The notes under the pieces were generated by a model. It did not search any database. It worked only from the letters and a program-made list of their open reading frames with translations, and was not told the DNA's origin. Source: an uncultured Eubacteriales bacterium (GTDB taxonomy: Bacteria; Bacillota; Clostridia; Oscillospirales; Acutalibacteraceae). Taken from it: a DNA stretch of 64,000 nt. How positions within the stretch are numbered: position 1 is the first letter of the stretch; the number at the start of each line of letters is the position of its first letter. Positions 1 through 8,183 of this stretch are shown here, piece after piece. A program made the translations under genes and the position numbers. Location of the stretch: NCBI GenBank assembly GCA_934647945.1, contig CAKUFK010000001.1:310001-374000 (forward strand), written 5' to 3'.

Positions 1-408
1 CAGCCGGTCCCGCATCTCTCCGACCGCCCTGTCCTCTCCCAGCTCCCGGGTAAGGCGGCGGAGAAGCTTGACAGGGCGCACCCCCGTCACCAGCCCCCAG
101 GGAGGCCGGGTGCCTGTCCATGCCTCCAGCAGGCGATAGAGGGCGTCGGCCAGGCGGAACTCGCATTCCGCCTCATAAGACGGATGATCGTTCCCCACCT
201 CCGCCTCCCGTGTCCGGTCGAAGCCGTCCGCCTGCAGGCGGACGGTCACGCGGGTGGCGGAAGGCCCTTTTTCCAGCCCGGCCAGGACGTCCGGCTCATC
301 GGCAAAGAGGCGCTCCCCCTCCGTCCGGACCTTTTCCTGCGGCAAAAACAGCCGGACGACGTTCTCGAGTTCAAACCGGTTCCGATGTCCCTGCATGATC
401 AGCCGCAT
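1..408 (-). CDS. hemZ: Coproporphyrinogen dehydrogenase HemZ-like radical SAM protein, N-terminal part (cut by window edge)
   Basis: The first 136 codons of a gene that runs off the left edge. The N-terminal region ends with the motif PWGLVTGVRPVKLL, typical of the HemZ subfamily of HemN-like radical SAM proteins, just before the radical SAM core (which lies outside the window). HemZ-type proteins are annotated as oxygen-independent coproporphyrinogen III oxidases, but their exact reaction is uncertain. The start is the ATG at 408, preceded by an AAAAGGTGG ribosome site; an in-frame ATG at 396 is weaker. It is the last visible gene of the recJ-relA-dtd-MBL run, a conserved neighbour order in Firmicutes. 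The visible part is too short to confirm the Cys cluster. Confidence 0.8.
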   Translation of the reverse strand, partial: MRLIMQGHRNRFELENVVRLFLPQEKVRTEGERLFADEPDVLAGLEKGPSATRVTVRLQADGFDRTREAEVGNDHPSYEAECEFRLADALYRLLEAWTGTRPPWGLVTGVRPVKLLRRLTRELGEDRAVGEMRDRL

Positions 409-458
409 ACGGTTGCTCCACCTTTTCTCAGAATCGGACGGCGCGAGGGGGCCGCCCT

Positions 459-1070
459 TTACAAATAGGGGTTCTCCATCCGTTCTTTGGAGAGGGTCGT
501 GCTCTCCCCATGCCCGGGAAACACGCGGATGCCCGGTTCCAGCGCCGCCAGCATCCGCAGGGACGCGGCCATGGCCTGATCGTCCCCTCCCGGGAAATCC
601 GTGCGGCCGATGGACCCCGCGAAAAGGGTATCCCCCGAGAACAAGGCGTCGCCGCACAGGAAACAGCAGCTGCCCGGCGTATGCCCCGGCGTGTGCAGGA
701 CGGAGACGGCCAGCCGCCCCACCCGCAGCTCCTCGCCGTCTTTCAGCAGATGGTCGGCCCGCAAAGGCCCGGCCCCGCCCTTTGCCAGCACCGTGAGGCT
801 CCGGCGCGGGTCGGCCAGGGCGGGCGCGTCCGTCTCATACACATACACCGGCGCGCCGGTTTCCCGCCGGAGCTCGTCCGCCGCCAGGATGTGGTCGAAA
901 TGCGCGTGGGTGAGGAGAATGGCCTCGACGGCGAGCTCCCCCGCCCGGACTGTTTCGAGTATCGTCCCGGCCTCGTCCCCGGGATCGATCACCGCGGTTG
1001 CCCCCTCCTCATCGGAGAGCAGGTAACAGTTGGCCTGCAGCGCCCCCAGGGGCAGACAGCGAATCGTCAT
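459..1070 (-). CDS. MBL-fold metallo-hydrolase (glyoxalase II-like)
   Basis: 203 residues, the size of short Firmicutes hydroxyacylglutathione hydrolase-like proteins (YqgX type). The zinc-binding motif THAHFDH lies at residues 54-60. It is followed by HTPGHTPGS, then SGDTLFAGSIGRTDFPGG and a final FPGHGEST segment, giving the full set of metal-binding His and Asp residues. It is probably a cytoplasmic thioester hydrolase; the substrate cannot be told from the sequence. The start at 1070 has a good AAAGGAGGAG site. It sits 34 bp after dtd and 50 bp before hemZ, in the same operon-like run. Confidence 0.88.
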   Translation of the reverse strand: MTIRCLPLGALQANCYLLSDEEGATAVIDPGDEAGTILETVRAGELAVEAILLTHAHFDHILAADELRRETGAPVYVYETDAPALADPRRSLTVLAKGGAGPLRADHLLKDGEELRVGRLAVSVLHTPGHTPGSCCFLCGDALFSGDTLFAGSIGRTDFPGGDDQAMAASLRMLAALEPGIRVFPGHGESTTLSKERMENPYL

Positions 1071-1104
1071 GGAACTCCTCCTTTTCCGTCAGGCGTGTGG
1101 TCGT

Positions 1105-1569
1105 TCAGGGTGCGGTACGCAGCCAGTCCCTCGTATCCAGCGGGATCGTGACCGGACCGTTCCCCATCATGGATATCTGCATATGGGCGCCGAACAGGCC
1201 GGCCTCCACCCTGGCCACGCCCAGGCGCCGCAGCTCCTGCATAAAGAGCTCGTACAAAGGCCGGGCGGTTTCGGGCCGGGCCGCCCCGAGGAACTCGGGC
1301 CGCCGGCCGTGGCGGCAGTTGGCGCACAAGGTGAAATTGGATACCGCGAGCACTTCCCCGCCCGTATCGAGCAGGGACCGGTTCATTTTTCCGTGTTCGT
1401 CGCAGAACACCCGCAGCTCCGCCGCTTTCTTCGCCATGAGGGCGGCATGCGCCGGCGTATCGTCCGCTTCTACCCCCAGGAGGATCAGGGCACCCGGCCC
1501 GATCTCGCCGGTGGTTTTCCCCTCCGCCGTCACCCGGGCGGAGTCTACCCGCTGAAACACCGCTTTCAT
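1105..1569 (-). CDS. dtd: D-aminoacyl-tRNA deacylase
   Basis: 154 residues, the usual Dtd length of about 150. Begins MKAVFQRV, carries the active-site segment SNFTL (usually SQFTL) near the middle, and has the cross-subunit Gly-cisPro motif in GNGPVTIPL near the C-terminus. Family role: removal of D-amino acids (and glycine) from mischarged tRNAs, in the cytoplasm as a homodimer. The frame is open well upstream, but that part antisense-overlaps nothing useful and lies inside relA; the ATG at 1569 gives a 20 bp gap to the relA stop. The Q-to-N change in the active-site motif is worth noting. Confidence 0.93.
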   Translation of the reverse strand: MKAVFQRVDSARVTAEGKTTGEIGPGALILLGVEADDTPAHAALMAKKAAELRVFCDEHGKMNRSLLDTGGEVLAVSNFTLCANCRHGRRPEFLGAARPETARPLYELFMQELRRLGVARVEAGLFGAHMQISMMGNGPVTIPLDTRDWLRTAP

Positions 1570-1589
1570 CCGACTGGTCCTCCTCCGGT

Positions 1590-3773
1590 TTACACGCCGC
1601 TGCGCTCGATCTTGGTCACACCCTGGATCCGTCCCAGGCGGGTGATGACCCCCTGCAGATGCTCGAGGCTGTTCACCCCGACCGTCAGGGTCATCACCGT
1701 ATGGCCGTCCCGGGGCTCTCTGGCGTTGATGGCGTGGATCATCACATGCATGGAGGCGAGCTGGGTAGTGATATCGGCAAGCAGTTCCATCCGGTCGGCC
1801 GCCTCCACGTGCAGCGTCGCCTTGAACTCGTCTTTGACGGAGTCCTCCCAGGACACCCGGACCCACCGTTCCGGCTCAGGCGCCCCGGCCAGGTCCTTCG
1901 GGACGTTGACACAGTCCTTTTTGTGTATCGACACCCCGAAGCCGCGGGTGACGAACCCGACGATCTCATCCCCCGGGACCGGGTTGCAGCAGCGGGCGAA
2001 CTTGACCAGGCAGTTGTCCATCCCGTCGATAACGACGCCGCCGCTGTTCCGATGCTTCCGCGGCGCGTTGACCACCTGTTCCGGCAGGAGAATCTCCTCC
2101 GCCTTGACCAGCTTGAGGTAATCCTCCTTCATGCGGGGCATGATGCGGGAGAGCAGCACCCCGCCATAGCCGATGGCGGCGTAGAAGTCCTCCAGGTTCG
2201 CACAGTGCTGTTTCTTGACCTGCTCCTGCAAAAACCGGTCCATCCTGTCCTCGGACAGCCGGATACCGTTGCGGGAAAGCTCCCGTTCCAGCTCCTCCCG
2301 GCCCTGCTCGATGTTTTCCTCCCGGCGCTCTTTTTTATACCAGGCACGGATCTTGTTGCGGGCCTCGCCGGTCTTGACCATATTCAGCCAATCCCGGCTG
2401 GGACCGTGCCCCTGCACCGAGGTGGTGAGGATCTCCACGATCTCGCCGGTTTTGACCTCATAGTCCAGAGGGACGATCCGGCCGTCCACCTTCGCCCCCA
2501 CCATCCGGTTGCCCACGGCGGAGTGGATGGCGTAAGCGAAATCGATCACGGTGGCGCCCACCGGCAGGGTGATGACTTCCCCCTTCGGCGTGAAGACGAA
2601 CACGTCGTCGGAGGACAGGTCGGTCTTGATCGACCGCACGATGTCTTCGGCGTCGTCCACGTCCTTCTGGTTCTCGATGAACTGCCGCACCCAGGCCAGC
2701 CGTTCCTCCAGCTTATCCTTTTTCTGGATGCCCAGCTTGTATTTCCAATGGGCGGCGATGCCGTATTCCGCCGTGTAATGCATCTCCCAGGTGCGGATCT
2801 GCACCTCGAAAGGAATTTTTTCCTTGCTGATGACGGTGGTGTGCAGGGATTGGTACATGTTGCTCTTGGGGGTGGAGATGTAGTCCTTGAAGCGGTTGGG
2901 AATGGGCCGGAACATGTCGTGGATGATGCCGAGCACATTGTAGCAGTCGTTGACCGTGTCCACGATCACCCGCACCGCGTAAACGTCGTAGATCTCCTCG
3001 AACGAGCGCCCCTGCATATACATCTTGCGGTAGATCCCGGTGATGCTTTTGATCCGGCCCGAGACAAAGGGTTTGAGGTCGAATTCCGCGAGCCGTTCCC
3101 GGATCCGCTCCTGGATGCTCATTAAAAAGGCGTTGCGCTCCCCCTCTCTTAGGGCGAGGGCGTCCTCGATCTCCTTATACGCCACCGGATCGAGAATGCG
3201 CAGGGAGATGTCCTCCAGCTCCTCCTTGACCGCCCGGATGCCCAGCCGATGAGCCAAGGGGGCGTAAATATCCATCGTCTCCTTGGCCTTGTCCCGTCGC
3301 TTCTGCGGCGGCCAGGCGTCGCTGGTGCGCATATTGTGCAGCCGGTCGGCCAATTTGATGATGATGACGCGGATATCCTGGGACATGGCCAGCAGCATCT
3401 TGCGGACATTCTCCGCCTGCTGCTCCTCCCGCGAGGAAAAGGGGATCTTTTCGATCTTGGTCACGCCGTCCACCAGGGTGGCCACCTCGGCACCGAAATG
3501 CTTCTGCACATCGGCGAGCTCCATCGGGGTGTCTTCCACCACGTCATGGAGAATGGCGGCCTCGATGGTCTCGCTGTCCATGCCCAGCTCCACCAGGATG
3601 CAGGCCACTTTGAGCGGATGGCAGACATACGCCTCCCCGGAGGAACGGCGCTGCCCCTCGTGCGCCTTGCAGGCGGCCGTAATGGCCCGGTCTACGGCGT
3701 CTAGATCGTACGGCTTTTCACTTTTGATAATCAGCTTTTTCAGTTCGCTGATGACGTCGGCTGTTTGCAGCAT
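1590..3773 (-). CDS. relA: Bifunctional (p)ppGpp synthetase/hydrolase (RSH family)
   Basis: 727 residues, full-length Rel/SpoT. The N-terminal HD hydrolase domain has H52 and HDVVEDT at 76-82, plus LADRLHNMRT. The synthetase domain follows at about 230-350 with GRIKSITGIYRKM and the IPNRFKDYISTPK segment. A TGS domain lies at about 395-455 and a C-terminal ACT domain at about 655-725. Both catalytic domains look intact, so the protein should make and degrade the alarmone (p)ppGpp in response to amino-acid starvation. Start ATG 3773 has an AGGAGG site. It begins only 10 bp after the recJ stop, so the two are very probably co-transcribed. Confidence 0.96.
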   Translation of the reverse strand: MLQTADVISELKKLIIKSEKPYDLDAVDRAITAACKAHEGQRRSSGEAYVCHPLKVACILVELGMDSETIEAAILHDVVEDTPMELADVQKHFGAEVATLVDGVTKIEKIPFSSREEQQAENVRKMLLAMSQDIRVIIIKLADRLHNMRTSDAWPPQKRRDKAKETMDIYAPLAHRLGIRAVKEELEDISLRILDPVAYKEIEDALALREGERNAFLMSIQERIRERLAEFDLKPFVSGRIKSITGIYRKMYMQGRSFEEIYDVYAVRVIVDTVNDCYNVLGIIHDMFRPIPNRFKDYISTPKSNMYQSLHTTVISKEKIPFEVQIRTWEMHYTAEYGIAAHWKYKLGIQKKDKLEERLAWVRQFIENQKDVDDAEDIVRSIKTDLSSDDVFVFTPKGEVITLPVGATVIDFAYAIHSAVGNRMVGAKVDGRIVPLDYEVKTGEIVEILTTSVQGHGPSRDWLNMVKTGEARNKIRAWYKKERREENIEQGREELERELSRNGIRLSEDRMDRFLQEQVKKQHCANLEDFYAAIGYGGVLLSRIMPRMKEDYLKLVKAEEILLPEQVVNAPRKHRNSGGVVIDGMDNCLVKFARCCNPVPGDEIVGFVTRGFGVSIHKKDCVNVPKDLAGAPEPERWVRVSWEDSVKDEFKATLHVEAADRMELLADITTQLASMHVMIHAINAREPRDGHTVMTLTVGVNSLEHLQGVITRLGRIQGVTKIERSGV

Positions 3774-3783
3774 GTGTTTCCTC

Positions 3784-5832
3784 CTACGCGGTCTCCGCCC
3801 TGTGCAGGGAGCCTAGATATTGCATCAGCGGGGTGGCGGCCAGATCCGTCTTGCCCGCGGCGGGCAGGAGCCCGATCTTCAGGATCTCCCCCTGGTCGTC
3901 CATCCGGATGAGCCCCGCCTGCCGCAATGTCTCAAGGATCAGGAGCAGGCCGGTATATGTAAGGGATTCGTCCCGTATCGTGTGAAAAAGCTGCTCGATG
4001 GTGCCGCTATACCCTTTTTGCCCCGCCAGGAACCGGTAAACCCGTCCCGCCTGGTCCCTGGTCGGCACCGGCAGAGGGGCGGCCAGTTCTCCACGAAAAG
4101 CCGCTTCCGCCTCCCGCAGGGCGGCGAGCAGGTCGTCCTGCCTGGTCGAGGCATAACGGATGTCTTTGACAAAGACAGAGACGCTGACATTCCCCTGGTA
4201 CTCGTTGCGGTCCAGGGATACCGCCAGATTGACCTCATCCCCCGGTGAAAAATGGAAATCCTGCGGCGGGGTACCGAATTTCATGGCGGTGAGGACCGTG
4301 CCGTCCCGGGAAAGCCGCAGACGCAGATGCTTGCCGCCCCCCACCGGCGTCACCGACTCCAGCCTCATGCCAAAGAGGCCGAACAGCGGCGCGGGATTGC
4401 CGGAGCCGTAAGGTTCCATGGCCCCGAGCACCTCCAGCAGCGGCAGGCCGACTTGCCCCGGCCGCAGCTTGCAGTCGAGACGCAGCTCCGGCGCCGGCAT
4501 CTCCGGGCAGGCCTCGGCGGCGTAGGCATTGACCGCCTGCCGGAACTCCTCGATACGGGCAAAATCGAGTGTGACACCCGCGGCAAGCTCGTGCCCGCCG
4601 AAGCCGAGAAGGCAGTCCCGGCAAGCGGACAAAGCGCCAAACAAGGAAAACCCTTTCAGGCTGCGTCCGGACCCCTTGGCCAGGCCGTCCGCAATGGACA
4701 GCACGATGCTCGGCCGCCCATACCGTTCGGTCAGCCTGGCCGCGATGATACCGACCACGCCCGGATGCCAGCCTTCCCCCGCCACCACCAGCACCCGGTC
4801 GTGCAGCCGCTCCGGATAGCGGGACAACCCATCCAGTACCTCGGCGAGGATCGCCGCCTCGGTTTCCTGACGGCGGGCATTGAGGCTCTGGATATCATGG
4901 GCAAGGAGCTCGGCTTCCTCCTCCCGTTCACTCAGGAGCAGCTCCGCTGCTTTGTCCGGCGAGCCCATCCGCCCCGCCGCGTTGATGCGGGGCGCCAGGG
5001 TAAATACGGCCGACGTGGAGGTCTGAGGCTTACCGGCCATCCCCGCGACCTCGGCGAGCTTCCGGAGCCCCAGGCGTCCGCCCTCGCCCAGCATCCGCAG
5101 GCCCCGCCGCACCAGCGCGCGGTTTTCCCCCCGCAGGGGCATCACATCCGCGAGCGTCCCCAGGGCCACCAGATCGGCATACCGCTCAAGAACGCTCTCC
5201 ACATCCCCTTCCAGGGCGCAGACCAATTGGAACGCGACGCCCACGCCGGCGTAATCCTTAAATTCGCTCGGGCAGTCGGCCCGATGGGGATCCACGACCG
5301 CGGCGGCTTCCGGAAGGGTTTCCTGCGGCTGGTGGTGGTCGGTGACCACCACGTCGATCCCCTTTTCCCGGGCATAGGCGATCTCCTCCACAGCGGAGAT
5401 GCCGTTGTCTACCGTCACAATGAGCTTCACGCCCGCCTCGGCGATCTGATCCACCGAGGATTTATGCAGGCCGTAACCCTCCCCCTCCCGTTCGGGAAGC
5501 ATATACAGGACGTCGGCTCCCTGTTCCCGCAGATACGCGTACAGCAGGACGATGGAGGTGACGCCGTCGGCGTCGTAATCCCCGTATACCATGATCCGCT
5601 CCCCCTGATCGAGGGCGCGGCGGACCCGGGCGGCCGCTTTGTCCATATCCGCGAACGCCAGCGGATCGGCCGTCACGTCCCATCCGGAAAGGAATTCCAG
5701 GGCCTCTTCCACATCCGTCATGCCGCGCAGGGAGAGCATCAGCGCGAGAAAGGGTTCCAGCCCCGCCTCCTCGGCCAGCGAGGCGGCGGCTTCCTTGTCC
5801 AGCCCCGGCAAAATCCAGCGTCGAAAATTCAT
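3784..5832 (-). CDS. recJ: Single-stranded-DNA-specific exonuclease RecJ
   Basis: 682 residues. DHH phosphoesterase motifs are present: DYDADG at 85-90, VDNG at 141-144 and DHH at 165-167. The DHHA1 motif GGHELAAG follows near residue 410, and an OB-fold and C-terminal region complete the protein. RecJ degrades ssDNA 5' to 3' in recombination and repair. The frame extends 21 codons further upstream, but ATG 5832 has a GGAAG site and directly precedes the family-like MNFRRWILPG start. It is the first gene of the run down to hemZ, with a good promoter at 5886-5914. Confidence 0.95.
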   Translation of the reverse strand: MNFRRWILPGLDKEAAASLAEEAGLEPFLALMLSLRGMTDVEEALEFLSGWDVTADPLAFADMDKAAARVRRALDQGERIMVYGDYDADGVTSIVLLYAYLREQGADVLYMLPEREGEGYGLHKSSVDQIAEAGVKLIVTVDNGISAVEEIAYAREKGIDVVVTDHHQPQETLPEAAAVVDPHRADCPSEFKDYAGVGVAFQLVCALEGDVESVLERYADLVALGTLADVMPLRGENRALVRRGLRMLGEGGRLGLRKLAEVAGMAGKPQTSTSAVFTLAPRINAAGRMGSPDKAAELLLSEREEEAELLAHDIQSLNARRQETEAAILAEVLDGLSRYPERLHDRVLVVAGEGWHPGVVGIIAARLTERYGRPSIVLSIADGLAKGSGRSLKGFSLFGALSACRDCLLGFGGHELAAGVTLDFARIEEFRQAVNAYAAEACPEMPAPELRLDCKLRPGQVGLPLLEVLGAMEPYGSGNPAPLFGLFGMRLESVTPVGGGKHLRLRLSRDGTVLTAMKFGTPPQDFHFSPGDEVNLAVSLDRNEYQGNVSVSVFVKDIRYASTRQDDLLAALREAEAAFRGELAAPLPVPTRDQAGRVYRFLAGQKGYSGTIEQLFHTIRDESLTYTGLLLILETLRQAGLIRMDDQGEILKIGLLPAAGKTDLAATPLMQYLGSLHRAETA

Positions 5833-5885
5833 ATCCGATGCTCTTCCTTTCGTCAGAATCGTCGAAAAAGGACCTCTAATATGGT

Positions 5886-5914
5886 ATTGTAACATTTTTT
5901 CAGCGTTTATTCAA
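5886..5914 (-). promoter_or_regulatory. Promoter of the recJ-relA operon
   Basis: On the minus strand, TTGAAT, 17 bp, TACAAT, with an extended TG one base before the -10. The -10 lies about 55 bases upstream of the recJ start. Sequence match only. Confidence 0.65.
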
Positions 5915-5964
5915 TCCAAATTCGATAACCGGTCCCCGGTCCGCCTCCATTTGCCCCAACAGAA

Positions 5965-6004
5965 AACAAGCGGGGAAAAGTCAGCCGACTCTTCCCCGCT
6001 TGTT
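5965..6004 (-). terminator. Rho-independent terminator after degV
   Basis: A 13-bp stem (AACAAGCGGGGAA paired with its complement) followed by TT on the minus strand, 30 bp after the DegV stop. The arms are symmetrical and AT-flanked, so it could also work on the other strand. It separates degV from the recJ promoter. Confidence 0.85.
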
Positions 6005-6034
6005 TTTGTATACCCGCCGTTCCCGGCATCCCGG

Positions 6035-6892
6035 TCAGACAGCGGCGTAAGCCACGATGATCCCTCCGTCGTTGGCATAGACGGTGGAGACGCCGCCGGT
6101 GGGGACGATGATGACCCGGCCGACCGCCGGGCAGCTTTCCAGAATCCCTCCGCGGAGCAGTCCCGCCCGTTCCGGACAGTTGCAGTAAGCCATAGTCAGG
6201 GTCAGGGAACGGGGCGCCGCGCCGGCGGTCTCCTGCGCGATCAGGCTGGTGAGCTTCATAAGCGCCTGCTTCATCCCCCGGGCTTTGGCGGCCATCCGGA
6301 TCTCGCCGTGGCCGTCATCGCTCATGATGGGGCATAGGGACAGCACCGAAGCCACGATGCCCGATACTTTGTTCAGCCGTCCGTTTTTGACCAGGTTCCC
6401 CAGATCCTCAAGGACGAACAGCGTCCGCATGGATTCCATAAAACGGGTGGATTTTTCCACCACGGTGTCGAAATCCTCCCCCGCGTCGATGAGTTCCTTG
6501 AGATACAGCGCCAATCGGAGCTCTCCGGCCGAGGCGCTCTCGGAATCGAGGATGTGGATCTGTTTACCGGGCGATTCCTCGAGCACCATGTCCCGCGCTA
6601 CCCGGGCGGAGTTATAGGACCCGCTGAGCTTGCCCGACAGGGTCACAACGATGCAGGCGTCGCACCGCCGCATCTGCTCGGCGTATTCCTCCACCGACGG
6701 GCAGGCCGAGCCCGCCGCCTGTTTGGAGGCTTTCATTTCCCGGAGCAGCTTTCTGGTGTCGAGGGCCGGCGTGTCCGTGTACTGCGGGCCGTCGGCGACC
6801 TGCACCTTCAGCGGGGCGAAAAGCATCCCGATCCGGTTCCGGAGCTCAGGGGTGGTGTCGCAGCAGCTGTCTACAATGATCTGAATGCCCAT
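6035..6892 (-). CDS. DegV family fatty-acid-binding protein
   Basis: 285 residues, standard DegV length. Starts IQIIVDSCCDTTPEL, has the typical TSCPSVEEY-like loop (here SACPSVEEY), VTLSGKLSGSYNSA, ILDSESASAGELRLAL and EDLGNLVKNGRL. Family members bind a fatty acid and act as FakB subunits of fatty acid kinase or relatives; no fakA is in view, so the role here is inferred from family only. An in-frame TTG at 6904 gives a longer protein, but ATG 6892 sits 6 bases after GGAGG and is preferred. A good promoter lies just upstream and a terminator just downstream, so it is probably monocistronic. Confidence 0.9.
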   Translation of the reverse strand: MGIQIIVDSCCDTTPELRNRIGMLFAPLKVQVADGPQYTDTPALDTRKLLREMKASKQAAGSACPSVEEYAEQMRRCDACIVVTLSGKLSGSYNSARVARDMVLEESPGKQIHILDSESASAGELRLALYLKELIDAGEDFDTVVEKSTRFMESMRTLFVLEDLGNLVKNGRLNKVSGIVASVLSLCPIMSDDGHGEIRMAAKARGMKQALMKLTSLIAQETAGAAPRSLTLTMAYCNCPERAGLLRGGILESCPAVGRVIIVPTGGVSTVYANDGGIIVAYAAV

Positions 6893-6929
6893 GTCGTCCT
6901 CCAAAAAGTATCATCTTGTTTTCAACACA

Positions 6930-6958
6930 AGGTTATCATTTTTTAGCCGCCATGTCAA
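6930..6958 (-). promoter_or_regulatory. Promoter of degV
   Basis: Minus strand TTGACA (consensus), 17 bp, TAACCT with an extended TG motif. A 5-bp inverted repeat CTTGT-N7-ACAAG (6915-6931) overlaps the -10 and could be an operator. Confidence 0.65.
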
Positions 6959-7167
6959 GGAGGTTCAAAAACTGTTTACAAAGAACCCCATACTTGTTCA
7001 TATCTCCCTTTAGGATGCCCGGTTTTCTGAGTTGTATAACGAAAAATCCGACGCGGACTGCCGGCCTCAGAGTTCAGGAGCGGATGGCCGCCCTGCACGG
7101 CAAAGATTTATACAGAGAACGTTTCCTCCATGTCTCACGTCGCTTCCTTCGGTGATTTTCGACTTTT

Positions 7168-7199
7168 TTGAACAATTCCCGCCTCATGTATGGTATAAT
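7168..7199 (+). promoter_or_regulatory. Extended -10 promoter of the prepilin-like gene
   Basis: TATAAT at 7194-7199 preceded by TG at 7191-7192 (extended -10). The TTGAAC at 7168 is 20 bp away, too far to be ideal, so recognition probably depends on the extended -10. Transcription starting near 7206 rules out a longer protein beginning at 7168. Confidence 0.6.
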
Positions 7200-7251
7200 A
7201 GGGCTGTCGGCCGGTGGCCCAGATACAAAAAGGCCCGAAAGGATGATCGGA

Positions 7252-8121
7252 ATGCAGCGTCGGGACGGATTTACATTGGTGGAACTGCTGGTTACCCTCG
7301 CAATCCTCGCCATCCTGGTCGCAATCGCGGTGCCGGTCTGTCTCGGCATGATGGAATCCGCCCACCGCGCCTCCTGCGCCGCCTGTCTGCGCGACGCGGA
7401 CAAGCTCTATCTGATTAAACGCGTCGTCACGGGCGGCGGAGACGAAAGGCAGGCAGAGATGATGGGGGAGGTGCTCGTCGAGGCTTACCACGCCGTGGAA
7501 GAGGGCGGGACGTATGCCGGCGTCTGTCCCAGCGGCGGCGAGTATGTCGTGACCGTCGAGGATTCCATGGCCAAGGTCACCTGTACCAAGCACGATGCCA
7601 CCAGCACCGAGCAGCGGGACCCCTACACGCCGTTCGAGTACATCCAAATGTTCTTCGACATCGAAACCATCGAGCTGAGGAACGCCTCCGGCGACGTGGT
7701 CAGCACCGGCACCATTCTGGATTATCTGAAATGGAAATCACAAAACGCCCCGAACGGGACCACCGTCAGCCTGGATTCCGAGGCCACCCATCTGGGAGAC
7801 AAGGGGATCGCTAAACAAATCGAGGCCTATCTCCAAAAGGCCTATCCCAAAATCGATTTCGATACCAACAGCTGGCGGGTTTTCTACAAAAAGGGGAATC
7901 CGGGGGAATACACCATTTCCTGGAGCGGAGAGGATATTTCTACCAAGCAGAACGGCGATTCGGTCAGCGTAATCCGCTACGACGCGGTACAGAAGCGGTA
8001 TACCGCTTCTGAGACGGCCAAGGTATCCGAGAAAATCGAAGAAGGAAAACGGATCAAATACCTCGACCTCTCCGGCGTGTCCGACTGGGTTGAGGTGGAT
8101 CCGGACGAAGCGGCCTCGTAA
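7252..8121 (+). CDS. Type IV prepilin-like protein with N-methylation signal
   Basis: 289 residues. MQRRDG is followed by FTLVELLVTLAILAILV, a class III signal: a prepilin peptidase would cut after Gly6, leaving Phe1 and the conserved Glu5, with one hydrophobic helix to about residue 30. The remaining 260 residues form a large soluble domain that I do not recognise, with two Cys near residues 43 and 46. Most major pilins are shorter, so this may be a minor pilin or pseudopilin. No pilus assembly genes are in view. ATG 7252 is chosen because AAAGGA lies 8 bases upstream and the promoter excludes the earlier in-frame start. A strong terminator follows directly. Confidence 0.8.
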   Translation: MQRRDGFTLVELLVTLAILAILVAIAVPVCLGMMESAHRASCAACLRDADKLYLIKRVVTGGGDERQAEMMGEVLVEAYHAVEEGGTYAGVCPSGGEYVVTVEDSMAKVTCTKHDATSTEQRDPYTPFEYIQMFFDIETIELRNASGDVVSTGTILDYLKWKSQNAPNGTTVSLDSEATHLGDKGIAKQIEAYLQKAYPKIDFDTNSWRVFYKKGNPGEYTISWSGEDISTKQNGDSVSVIRYDAVQKRYTASETAKVSEKIEEGKRIKYLDLSGVSDWVEVDPDEAAS

Positions 8122-8134
8122 GCAGGACAACACC

Positions 8135-8166
8135 AAGACGGGGGACCCAAATGGGTCCCCCGTCTT
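8135..8166. terminator. Bidirectional terminator between prepilin gene and ABC exporter
   Basis: A perfect 14-bp stem (AAGACGGGGGACCC) with a 4-base loop and T-rich flanks on both strands. It lies between two convergent genes and can serve both. Confidence 0.93.
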
Positions 8167-8183
8167 TCTCATGCGGCCGTGTC

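Noticed and set aside
4252..5892. Long plus-strand open frame (546 codons) opposite recJ
   Set aside because: Composition-driven antisense frame in GC-rich DNA: no ribosome site, no protein motif, and recJ on the other strand is unambiguous.
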